A stretch of DNA of 64,000 bases from Paratinospora sagittata (taxonomy: Eukaryota > Streptophyta > Magnoliopsida > Ranunculales > Menispermaceae): NCBI GenBank assembly GCA_035771175.1, contig CM069589.1, positions 32,227,701 to 32,291,700 on the forward strand, read 5' to 3'. The position numbers and the translations under genes were made by a program. Positions within the stretch are counted from its first letter, which is position 1. Every line of letters begins with the position of its first letter. Shown here piece after piece: positions 11,444 through 22,700 of the stretch. The notes below the pieces were generated by a model that did no database searches, was not told where the DNA came from, and worked only from the letters and a program-made list of their open reading frames with translations.

Positions 11444-11903
11444 AGTACGACCCTCACAAACTGCCAGCTTGAATCGACCCATCAAGAGCAGTATGTTACT
11501 CTCGATTTTGAACCTGAATTCATTCGTTATTGGTTGGCTAACGGCTATACCCATATCCATTTAGGTGCAATTCGACTTGTTTTGTCCTATCATGGTAGAG
11601 GTGATGTACCTCTATTTGCTCGTGTTGCTTTACTGGATACAAATCTGTTGGATTATGAACATGCCTGCATTGGCACTGTTATCACAACATTAAGTCATGG
11701 TTCTAAGGTTTTCACCATTGCTCCTGAATTCAATATTTGTTTATCTGATCCAACCCTACCTACAAGGTTTAAAGTACAAGTCCAGTTTTCTGGTGTCCAA
11801 CATCGTATAGATAGTGCCATGGCCACTTTACACCATCAAATGGCTTTTTGTCTTCAAGACCATGCCATTCATTTAAGAACTCAGAAGCCCCATGGCACCG
11901 TCA
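11444..11903 (+). pseudogene. Caulimovirid movement-protein fragment
   Basis: The frame is open from 11444 and needs no internal Met. It contains YTHIHLGAIRLVLSYHGR, LFARVALLDTNLLDYEHACI and FKVQVQFSGV. This is the core of the pararetroviral 30K-superfamily movement protein that forms the start of florendovirus-type polyproteins. The flanking N- and C-terminal parts are absent. The frame ends abruptly at a tRNA-Met primer-binding site at 11904, so the 3' side is a rearrangement junction. It is on the same strand as the polymerase fragment but lies 3' of it, the reverse of the order in a linear genome map. Confidence 0.75.
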
Positions 11904-11917
11904 TGGTATCAGAGCCA
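11904..11917 (+). promoter_or_regulatory. Primer-binding site complementary to initiator tRNA-Met
   Basis: TGGTATCAGAGCCA matches the 14-base complement of the plant initiator tRNA-Met 3' end. Caulimovirids and many LTR elements use this site to prime minus-strand DNA. It lies just upstream of the two small membrane ORFs and a new ORF1 start, as expected for the zero position of a pararetroviral genome. No LTR end abuts it. Confidence 0.75.
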
Positions 11918-11949
11918 TACTCCTATGTATGCTCAGTGTGTATTTCGTC

Positions 11950-12075
11950 ATGAATAGCCATATATCTTTCCTTGGATTATGTGCAATCATCGCCTTGGTT
12001 GTGTTCTCATGTGTATGTTTACATGTTTACATAAAAATCATTGAACGACTCCGTACGTTCTTGGCTAGTGCATGA
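11950..12075 (+). CDS. Small hydrophobic ORF x (41 codons) after the primer-binding site
   Basis: The ATG at 11950 overlaps the stop of the preceding frame as ATGA (11950-11953). The product is 41 aa with one hydrophobic segment (FLGLCAIIALVVFSCVCL) followed by a basic stretch (KIIERLR). Its stop at 12073-12075 again overlaps the next ATG as ATGA (12072-12075). Such ATGA junctions are known between badnavirus ORFs and suit coupled or leaky initiation. The protein is not recognised. It is intact despite the decay of the neighbouring viral genes, though a 41-codon ORF can stay open by chance. Confidence 0.4.
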   Translation: MNSHISFLGLCAIIALVVFSCVCLHVYIKIIERLRTFLASA

Positions 12076-12206
12076 TGTCACTGTTGAATCATCTCCCCGT
12101 TTGGTTGCTTGTGGTGTTAATAGTACTTGCTATCCTTCTAATTGGTATATTTCGTCTTTGTTTTGTTTTGGTTATTTGTGATTCATTTGAGACTGTTTCT
12201 GATTAA
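12072..12206 (+). CDS. Small membrane-protein ORF y, copy B (44 codons)
   Basis: Begins at ATG 12072, overlapping the stop of ORF x by four bases. It is the same length as copy A (10310-10444) and aligns without gaps. Shared features are LP[IV]WxLVVLI, an invariant FR after a ~20-residue hydrophobic core, CxVxxICD, and an acidic, serine-containing tail. Codons for shared residues often differ (for example VVLI is GTT GTA CTC ATT in A and GTG GTG TTA ATA in B), which suggests the protein sequence was kept by selection before decay. About 145 bp follow to the next ATG (12351). A single-pass membrane protein of unknown function is inferred. Confidence 0.5.
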   Translation: MMSLLNHLPVWLLVVLIVLAILLIGIFRLCFVLVICDSFETVSD

Positions 12207-12350
12207 GATAGACTTTAAGATTGATAGTGGTTCTTTGTCACAGAGTTTAAAGGTTGCTGGTTTTCACCATTTTCAATCCAGTGGATAAAGAGACCGTCCA
12301 GCCAGGCAAGGAGTGCCGTACACGTAAGAGACAACAGTCTGCTTATATCC

Positions 12351-12681
12351 ATGGATCCCTTTGGTGACAGTCAACTTTCTTCTTCTGTGCCGTCTTTCAC
12401 TCCAGTACTTAAGTCCTCATCTTTTAATTTTTCAAGTCTCCCGGAATCATGTTTAAAACACAAAAGCATCAAAGATCGACCAATTGATCGAAGTTACCCA
12501 GATCCCTGATGACAATAAATTTAATGAAACTGTTCCTCCTTTGTTAAATCCTTATAGTCTTTTTACTAAAAAGCGTCAGTCTTTTACTACTTTAGTTAGA
12601 ACCCTACGTGTTGCACCCATAATCACACAATTTCTTTTTAGTTATAATAATATTTCTTTTTTTTATTCAAAAAAAATTTAG
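12351..12681 (+). pseudogene. N-terminal part of a second caulimovirid ORF1
   Basis: The ATG at 12351 opens a 52-codon serine-rich frame ending at a TGA (12507-12509). Coding then continues in another frame with NKFNETVPPLLNPYSL and a TKKRQSFTTLVRT-like segment, a style I associate with the region before the movement-protein core of florendovirus polyproteins. It is cut at about 12650 by a poly-T/A stretch. With the PBS and small ORFs it forms the 5' end of a viral genome unit, distinct from the movement-protein fragment just upstream. Confidence 0.5.
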
Positions 12682-13740
12682 ATGAGAGGAGGCTACTCTA
12701 GTATAAGGTCAAGGCATGCTACAAGCCTTTAAAAAAGGCTAACAGTTGTACTTACAAATTGCCTAACAACGAGAGACACCTTTCAATTTTAGGAGGTAAG
12801 GACGACTGATGCAGGATTCGAATCCTCAACTACGATTATGAGTTGAATATCTGAACCGACCCTCGTTGCCTTTAATAAATAAAAACCTTTGAACCACATG
12901 AGCCAAGTCCCCCTTTAATAAAAAATAAAAAAATGTAACACACATGCCCTAAGTTAGTTAAATATTAAAAAAAATATTTAAAAAACATATTTTTTAAATA
13001 TATATTTTTGAAATTACTCTTAATAGTTGTTGAATTGGTTCAAATTATGCATCATATGTAATTGATGCGTGATACGTGATTCGAGATAATTTAACCACTC
13101 TTAAGGGCAATCGACAGTGTATTTGAAAAACATATTAGTAAAGTTAAAATTAAAGCTTGAAAAAGAAAAAAAAATAAAAATTAAAGGTCGAGATTTGGGA
13201 TCGGTGGGTGATGGATCGGATCCCAAATAGCGGTTTCAAAACCATAAACCCGCAAGGTAAACCGTCGTCTTGTCTTCTCCGGTGACGATAGCTGTTCACA
13301 GGTAACGCTGGGAGCTAAAAAAAAAAAAAAGGTGTTAATCCGATTTGATCGAAGGTCGGGTTTCGGATACTGTTTTCAGTTGAAATTAGCGGTTAAGACG
13401 ACCTAGTAGTGGACACTTGAACAGTGAAAGATTTCGAATTTGGAACTCAAATGGAGCAAAAGTTTGTATTTTGAAGCCCAAGATCGATAAAATCTGCGAT
13501 TTTTTTAAGTGCAGTTGAGTTTCAAATAGCATAAAAATAATGTAGTAGTAGTAGTAGTAGTAGTAGAAGAAGAGAAAACGCAAATCAATATCTTTAAAAA
13601 TTAGGGTTTAAATTGAAAACAATAAAGTTCCTATCCTCATTGCTTGAAAACAGAGGTTATCGAATCAAAACAGGATCTTGGATGGCCAAAAATTAGGGTT
13701 TTCCGAAGGGTAATTAGGCCTTTAACAGTCGTTTAGTGAC
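12682..13740 (+). promoter_or_regulatory. Upstream region of the CstF50-like gene, with telo-boxes
   Basis: No gene is seen. Two telo-box motifs (TTAGGGTTTA at 13601-13610 and TTAGGGTTT at 13693-13701) precede the start codon. This AAACCCTAA element is frequent in promoters and leaders of plant housekeeping genes. A (GTA)n tract lies at 13542-13566. A tiny uORF (ATG GCC AAA AAT TAG, near 13683) would lie in the leader if transcription starts upstream of it. The transcription start is not resolved. Confidence 0.5.
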
Positions 13741-16700
13741 ATGGAGACGAGTCTGGAACAGTCTTTGCAAGATGCGAAGTTGCTTCGTGAAGTTAATAAC
13801 TTAATCGTTGCACATCTTCGCGATAACAATCTCAACCAGGCAAGAAGTTCTTCTTCTTTCTAAGTTCAATTTTTTTTTTTTTTTTCATGATTGTAAATGT
13901 TGTAAAAGTCATAAATTATCGATTATTTGGCAGGCTGCTTCTGCGGTTGCCTCGGCAACTATGACGCCATTGAATGTTGAATCCCCTCCGAACAGACTTC
14001 TTGAGCTAGTCGCCAAGGTTTGTGTTTGAATATTTGGTATTCGTGTTTTTAACCTTTCAGCATTGATTAATCAATATTTGGAGTTCTTTGGTTGTAATGT
14101 GTTGTTAACAGGGTCTTGCCGTGGGGAGGGACGAATTGTCGAAGGGGGTTTTTCCGGCTGCGTTGCTTGACTCTGGAACGGCGATATCTGCTGGCTATGG
14201 CTCGGTCTCGGCTCCTCGTGCCACTGCTGTTGATTTCAGGCAATTTATACTTTTGAAGTGTTTTCTTCCATTGTTCTCTTTTTTGTATAATATAATGAGC
14301 CTCATGATTATATCAATGTGAATGGTCGTTTGGCTTTCATATCGAGCATGTGTTTCAAATTCTGTTCCTTTGAATGTATAAGCCCATTCTAAGTGTATAA
14401 ATCTTAAAGCCTTTTTTTTTATTTTTTATTTTCAATAAGAGCCCATTAATTGTTAGATCAGTGTTACAATGGCTGTTGTTTGTGAACTAGTGATTGACAG
14501 ATTTTGTTTTTGCTATATGTTATTAACAATTCGTATTATGATGATCCAATTTATTATTTGAGTGCAAGGCTTTTCCTTTTTGTTTTTGAGTTGAAGGATG
14601 GATTTCATACACAAGGAGGGGCATGCTTGCTTGCATTGAGTACGCCCTTTATGCATGTATCATAAATCTCTACTAAATGTGATGCTGGATTTATTTATTT
14701 ATTTTTAATGTCAATCCTCATAAATAGCAATAAAATAAGAAGAAGATAATAAATTAAGCTTAAGCTTCATACTACCTGCTCTTGCTTACTTGCCTTGAAT
14801 TGGTAAAAATATGCATCATCTCTAACTTTTTGTGGAAACCTTATTGCTTGTTCATTAGTTCCCAAATGAAAGAATCTTGAGTGATTATTGAACAAAATAT
14901 TGTTGATTGGGGATAGTGCATAAACCTTTCTAGGTGGTTTCTTTTAGGAGTTTTTCACATGTTTCTAACTCATTTTCATGCTCAAATTTGTGTCCTCAAT
15001 ACCTGCAAGCACAAACAAGGTTGGCTAAGATTCAAACTCAGGTGTAACACCTGCTTTTGGGTAATACCGTAGTATATTGTTGGGATACATGAAATATATT
15101 TGTAACTTTTATATTTGTGATCTCCAACAAAGAAGAAGAAAAGCTCAAATGGAAGTACTAATGCATTCATGTTTTAAGAAACTTAAACATGCATGGACTT
15201 CTATTAATGAAAGCATGATTCTCACGCATCAATATAGATTTTCAAGCTCTTAAATATTTCAATTTTTGAATCAACATGATCTATTAAATAATCAAATAAA
15301 TCAACATATGCTGCAGTCTGTTTTATTCCTTAATCAACTTGATCATAAGTTGAGTGTGAACTAGCTAACTTAATTTTCCCAATGTTCCAGTTTTGCATCA
15401 ATTCCAGATTTTCTAGGAGCGCAAGAGTGCCAAAATTTGGTTTAGGTGAGTATGAAGATAGTTTCCGACTTGGTTTAATCACCAAAATTTCTTAAATGTA
15501 TTAGGTGTCCCAATCATAAGATGAATGGTTTACATTTAACACCCAACTTAGGGAAACTAAATAGATCCTATCTAATTGGTTCCAAAATCTAGAACAAGTA
15601 GGGAATTGCTCTCAATTATGGCATGGATGGCACCACTTTTCTACAGTGTAGCTGTCCTCTCCCCTTTTTCCCTTTGTTTTCCATTTTATTTATCTATCTA
15701 CAAATTATGCACCTTAATTTTGATATGACAACCATAATTTCTTGGGTAGAGTGCATTTTAACTTTATTTCAAGTGGCCTTAAACTAAATTAATTTCTCCA
15801 GTGCAATGGGCTACATTTTAAGTAGCCTATCCTAGAAGAAGTTTTGTTTCTTGCCTAAAGATAGTGAAGGTCTAAGTAGCCCTTGATCATGCTCTTTCGT
15901 CATTTGTCTGGCCATTCTTTGGGCTTTTCATCCGAGCCTCTCGTGTCTATTACGTGTTCATCCTTTTCTTGTGTCCTGAGGGAGTGGCTGAACCTTCATC
16001 TTTATGGGTTTGACTCACTTGTTCACTCATGATAATATTTTGGGATTAGTTTGATGTGGTTTTGGTAAGATATTTTACGTATTTGCCACATTCCACCAAG
16101 TTTCTTTCCTTGGTGCTACCCCCTTTGATTATCTTAAAACCTCTTTTCTACATTTTTTATGCATTTAGTTATTTTTATCTCACATTAATTAAAGTCAATG
16201 TCTTTACTCGAAGTCATGTCTCTTATTAGCTTTTCTTTAATTTTTTTTTTCTCCTTTCAAATCCCAGAATTTAATTCTTGGATTGATAACGTCTTGACGT
16301 AGATTTCATATTGATATATATTTACTACCATCATTCTATGTTGTATAGTTAAAGCTTTCTCTTGAAATGACCTTACAATCTTTACGTACTTTATTATCAA
16401 CCATTCTAGTCAAGAAAAAGTCAATTTGGCTTTTAGTAGATCCAGTTTAAAATGTTTTTTAGTGTTGATCTCTCTTTCTAAAATATGTATTTGCTATTAT
16501 AATGTTATATGATGATGCAAAATCTAGTATGCTCACTCCAACTTCATTCCTATCTTTAAATCTACGTACTTTGTGCATCACTTCATATCCACGCTCTCTT
16601 TCCCTACACGCCCATTAATATCTCCTAATATATATTTATTCTCCTTGGTATTTCTTGGTTAGTTCATCCTTGTCTTTCTGAAATTGCGTTTTAGTTTGTT

Positions 16701-19700
16701 GGTTTAATCTTATTTGGGGGCATATGCACTATGTCAATTATGTTATGTTCTATTTTAAGTTTTTTGGTTGTAATTCTTTCTCCTTTCCTAGTTATCTCAA
16801 TGACTCAATGGCATATTCTTTAAAGTTTTTGTCCACAATTATTTTTACTCCATTTCTATTTTTATGTTGCCCTATGTAATATTTTTATTATACCTTTGTG
16901 TCCTCGATTTCTCTAGATTTTTTACCTACCCATTCAGTTTCTTGTAAGCATATTATGTTTACATTTTTTTTTTCTTAATCAAAGTCTCTACTTTCTCCAT
17001 TTATTTACATGTTAGTATTCTTATGTTGCCTACTATCATGATATAACTTTTTTACTTGCACCCGTCCAAAATAGTGTAGGGGGCCTTGCTTATTTATCAC
17101 TACGTTTGGGTGCTGATGTAGCCCATTGTTTGAAACACCTAGAGGCAAGTTCAACATGTCACTTAATGGGGACATCCTAACTCTTCACCTAATCTAATTA
17201 AGTAGATTCATATCATAGTTTATTTGACAAAGTTTTGTGCTGGCTGTCAACTATCTAATGCAATCCTCCTCCTTTATTCGGACTTAGAGCTGGCTGTGTA
17301 GAAAGGTATGCAAATTATGTTGACATTGGCATAGTTAGGAGTAGAAAAATCAATGCAGGTTCAAATTTTGTGATAAGATTCAAAAACTCTGATGTTGACT
17401 TAGAAAAAGAACATTCAATTTATAAGCCGTTTAATCGACCCATAGATCAGTTATATAAGTTAAAAATAGGAGTCATAAGAGTTTTTTGCTCACACAATGT
17501 GCATCAAGCACTATTTTGATCATAGATTTTACTTCAAAGCCCTGTATTTATAATTTAATATGTTTAAGTATATAATAATACTTGTTTTTTCATATTTTGA
17601 AAGAAGGTAGATTTTTGTAACATTCAAGTAGAGATTCTCTAGACTTCTCTAAGGCGTCAAATTTTTACAGAAGTTCTCCAAACTGAATTGAACTTCCCTG
17701 AATTAATTTTGAGTTTTAAGTGACTGAAGTTCAATGCAAAGTTGAATTTTTGACCCTTGTATGTAATTGTAACAGACTTGTTTGATAAATAGTGGCTCCT
17801 ACAACATATTATTCTGGAATTTTGCTTCTTGTAAGACTCTGATCAACTTTTCATTTCTTTTGTGAACATATAATTATTTTTCATTTTTAGTTAAAACTCA
17901 ATTTAAATTCAACTGCAAGTTTTAATTTGACATTCATTCTATCTAATACAATTTTTTTGGGGAGTCTGGTTCAAACTTCACTCATTGAAATTAATTTATT
18001 GATAATGTAAAAAATGGCATAGTTGTAAACTTAATTACTGTTGAACTGTTTATACCTCAATTTAATTTTTTCACTTTTATTATTTATGCGGCCTTCTGCA
18101 TTGGCAGCAATTTTCCTACTCCTTCAACAACTGATTTTCTTGGCTGTAAAGGATAAATATTGGAATGAAAGTGCTCATGAAGTTATCTATCGATACCAGT
18201 GTTGTGCAGGATACAAAAGGCTCCTCAAAGAGCTTCCCAAAGCATGAAAGCAGACATGTTTCAGAGCACAAGGTATGCATCTATGGAGAATTAAGTTATC
18301 TGATATATTTTCTCAATGTGGCAAGCTGTGGCTCATGATTGAGTGTTAGTTGAAGTAGGAAACAGCGGCCTGCTTCAAATTATTGGTCTTGTGTTCTTCA
18401 ATCTGGTAAATCAAATATCTGCTTGAGAATGCATAATACTGTGCAAGATAAATGAAAATGGGTGTCACAGGTTTGAGATGATGCAAACTGGACTAAAAAA
18501 ATGCAATTCTTTTTTTGGAAAAAGGCTAAAAGAACATGCTAAATCGATGCAATGAGCCAACAGTGTTGATGCTTGATTTTTACACAGAACATATTTAGTC
18601 CCTCTTACATATGAAAACAAATTGATAATCAATAAGTTTAATCTTTATCAGCAAGTACAGAATATTGCAACTCGTAAAAGGAAAGAAACATCGAGTAATG
18701 TAAATGCTTATCTGCAGATTTGGTAGTACTACACTGCTACAGAAAATTAGTACCTTAATGCTATATTATTCACAATTTTACTGAAATGCTTTTCTGTTTT
18801 TTATCTTTCATTCCACTATTTAGATGTAAAATGTTTATAAATGTGGAATAAACTGTTGAATAAATTATTAATTCATTTAAAAGTCTCACTTGTGAAGTTT
18901 TAAATTAACCTTAAAAGATGTTGTTAAATGCTTATGGAGATTGAAGTGTTGAATTAGAAACAAGTTAAAGGTTTTTATAATGGAGATTGAACTGTTGATT
19001 GATCACTCTTCATTTGTTTATTCTTTGATTTTCTTTTTTTTTTATTTTTTTTTTATTGAAGTTTTTTCTTTGATGTTACCCTAGAACATGAGGTTTTTGC
19101 CTCATGCACCATGTGCTTGGGTGCTTGAATTAGGCTGCTTATTACCTTTGGCTTATGAAGGTGCCTATAGTATGCCTTGCCATGCCTTGTTACTTGAGGT
19201 TGATTCGTTTAACCTTGATTTGAGAATATGGACTAACACTTATTTTTTCGATTAAAATTTTTTTAATGAAAGGAAGGTCCAAACCCTGTAATATGTACAT
19301 TGGTAGACATCTTTCTCAATGAGCTCCCAAAGACAAGCAATATCTGTGGGGCCTATATGGATCCCCCCTACTTCTGAAAAGTGGAGCTGATACATGAACT
19401 TCTAAACTTGCTTTGCTTTGGGAAAAATTTCCCATGTGCAGCTGGTATTTTGCGATGACATCATCAGGACCTTGACATGAAGGTGAACATGAATAGTTTG
19501 AGCTGAAAGCCATGAAGTATAGTGAAGTCCTATCAAAAGGCCAATGATTTCTGCTTCAAGCAGAGGTCAAAAAATATGAATTTTACTGCATTGATGAGAA
19601 ATTTATTCCTTGTGAAATCCAAATTCTTCCTCTATATGAAGAATAGTCCTCAGAGAATGATCGATCAGAATTTAGTCTAATGCAGGCCTTGAGGAGAAGG

Positions 19701-22700
19701 CCAATGACAGGTTTTAGGATTCGGCAAATGGCTTTGGCTTTTAGTTCCTGAAGTAGCAGAATATGAACCAGCCTTTTTTTAAATCTATATGTAATATACG
19801 TTTTATGAATTGAAATTAAACCACAAGGAAAACTCACACTTTATAAAATGACATTTGGCAATGATGGTCTTACTTGAAAACATGGTGTATCTTCCCAAGG
19901 GATCATAAGGATGGTTATATAAAAAGGTATGGGCCTATAACTAGGTTAAAGTGACGTAAGAAAACACATTTATTTCATTTCTTAAAATTTATTTAGTTAG
20001 TAGCGTTTGAACTTTTCTAAATAAGTAATAGTATAGCAAGGTTTAATTTATGTTTATGCTTATTTATTAGTGTTTATCTTTATACTTAATTATTAGTAGA
20101 CGCAAGGGGATCTTCATATCTTGTCTATTACTTCTCAAGCACATGAATAATTAAAGTAATAAGCTGAGCTGTTATAAATTCATGGACCTTGTTTGTTTTC
20201 CTTGGATTGTGATTCAGATACAGAAAATGATAACATGCTGTTTTCAGAAAATGATAATAAGTTGTTTTCTGTGTTTAACTTTTTTGGTTGTATTCCAGTT
20301 TTTGAATCACAAACAAAATGCAGCCTGATATTTCTGGCTCTTTTTTTGTTTTAAGTTTGACTTCTTGACTGTTTAAAATAAAATGGAATCAAATGACTTT
20401 AAGAGAGAGGAATCTGGAAACACACTTAGTTGATTCATGGATTCCGATTTGAGTTTTAGAAAGAAAACCTTGTAGTAGGGTAATGTGAGATCTCAACTTT
20501 GACTAGCTCTTTAGTCTCATAAAATTTTGGGTAATGAAGTATGATGCAAAGAATGGTCTTTAAAAGCTTCTTGTATTAGTTCAATCTCCATAGTATTCTG
20601 TGCTGGTTTGTCTTGCTAATGCTGGCATCAACTCTTTAAAAACAATGCCCTTTATGTTATGATTGAGAGGTACCCAATTGAAGTATTAAACAAATTGGTA
20701 TTTCTCCTTAATAAAGCATAATTTGACTTAGATGATTATGGGTGTGAGTCATGCGACTTCTATGGAGGCATCAAAGTTTACAAATGGAAGAAACTTTTGT
20801 TAGTTTGTAACTTGGACTCAATTTTGTAAATTTTAAATTCCCTTGTCTTTTACTATGGTCCATGGATAACAACACTGTTTTAAAAAGCATTTGAGGCTTA
20901 CGCCTTGAGACGAGGCACTCAAAAAAAGCATTGAGGCTTAAGCCTTAATGTCATACTGTGAGGCCTACACCTCACAGTTTTGAGGCATACGCATTGAGGC
21001 ACAGTGAGGCTTAAGCCTCAAATTTTCCATGTAAAAATTAAACTTTTTTTTTTTAAAAAATTCAAAATAAATTTGCATTTATGGCTTTTATATTATTATA
21101 AATATAACCAATCATTTTAGTTGTTAAGAATTAATTCTCTTTCATTTGAAATAAACTAAAGCTTACTCTTAAATGGGCCAAGGCCATCTTTGAAAAGGCC
21201 TCTTAATAATCTTTCTTTATGTTTGTTAACAATAGTACAAATACTAACCTAACAATTTAAAACTTTTGACAAAGTATTGTAATTGCAATTTGTATTAACT
21301 AATAAATTAGGAGCAATGGAAAAGACCTAATATTTTTACAATGTATGTACTAACTTTCTATTTGTTCATGCTTTTAATATCTTAAAACATAAAATTTGGA
21401 AAGCTTAGCATATGATTTGGATTCATTTAGTTCTTAAAGGTGTTAATGACAATTAAGATATGTTAAGAGAAATCACTCAGGTATTCTATACATAAATAAA
21501 ACTACTTTACATTTTTGTTTATTTTACTTGTTTCTTCTTTTATTATTGACAGTTGTAATTTTTTAGATTTTTTAAAAGTTTTTTTTAAAATTTTTTATTT
21601 ATTTTCTTAAAAAATGTGAGGCTTATGCCTCATAGTGCCTTGAGGCTTACACCTTGCCACGTAAACACAATCCACCTCGATTACACCTCATGCTTTTTTA
21701 AACCTTGGGTAACACTACTTAATCTTTCAAAGAAAATTGATGGTGAGTTCATGATATTATGTTCTTTCAAGTAAATTTGCGTCATATTCCATTGTGGAAA
21801 CGTTTTTATTCGTGGCTTTGATTTATCAGTTCATATCTCATTGTATTGACTGACTTTTCTTGGTTAAATTTTTGAAGAATGTTGCTCGATGTGCAAGATT
21901 TAGTCCTGATGGACGCTTTGTTGCAACTGGTAGTGCAGATACGTCTATAAAGCTCTTTGAGGTTGTTCATTCTCCTTACAACCATCTCATAGTTTCAATT
22001 GGCTTCTGTTAGTTTCACCAGGCCCAAGTCTCACAGTTGCTTTATTTTTCTTGTAGGTTTCAAAAATAAAGCAAATGATGATGGCAGATGCAAGGGATGG
22101 TCCTGTGCGACCTGTTATACGTACATTTTATGATCATTTACAAGTAAATCTCTTTTGCTAAATGATCCCGGAATGACCTTCATGATGATTTAGGTATTGA
22201 GATAGTGGTCCTAAGTTTTTGCTGCTGTCTTTTGCTGCTTTGGCTGTTTTTATTTCACCATGATCTTGTATCTTGTATATTGAGCAACCATGAAATTTTG
22301 TATTGATGAATGCTTTAGTTGACATTGGCTTATTCACAAGCTTGTTTCTGCTTAGCAAAGATGTAACTAAAAGATATTATGAAAACAAGGTTGTAATATG
22401 CACCGGCTTTTTCTAATCAAATAATTTACATAAAATAAAGTTTAATAATTTTAATTATTTTTTAATTTCAAAACTAAAGTATAGTATATCTCACAAGTAT
22501 AAAAACATTATTGCAGAAAATGTGGTAAAATAAGTGATTTACATGGTGATTGTCAAGCAAGCACGCGTAGGTAGACATGTTGGAGGGAGGGCCGCTAGCA
22601 GAGTTTGTGAGGTTTTCAGATGTTTTGAGACAGATACATTTTTGAGAGGGACAAATGAGCAAGTTTTGAGAGGTTTTTGGATTTGAGAGACATGTTTGAT

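Noticed and set aside
12805..12850. tRNA-like B box (GGATTCGAATCC) near 12815
   Set aside because: No cloverleaf could be built around it and no A box was found at a suitable distance. It may be a piece of an old SINE.
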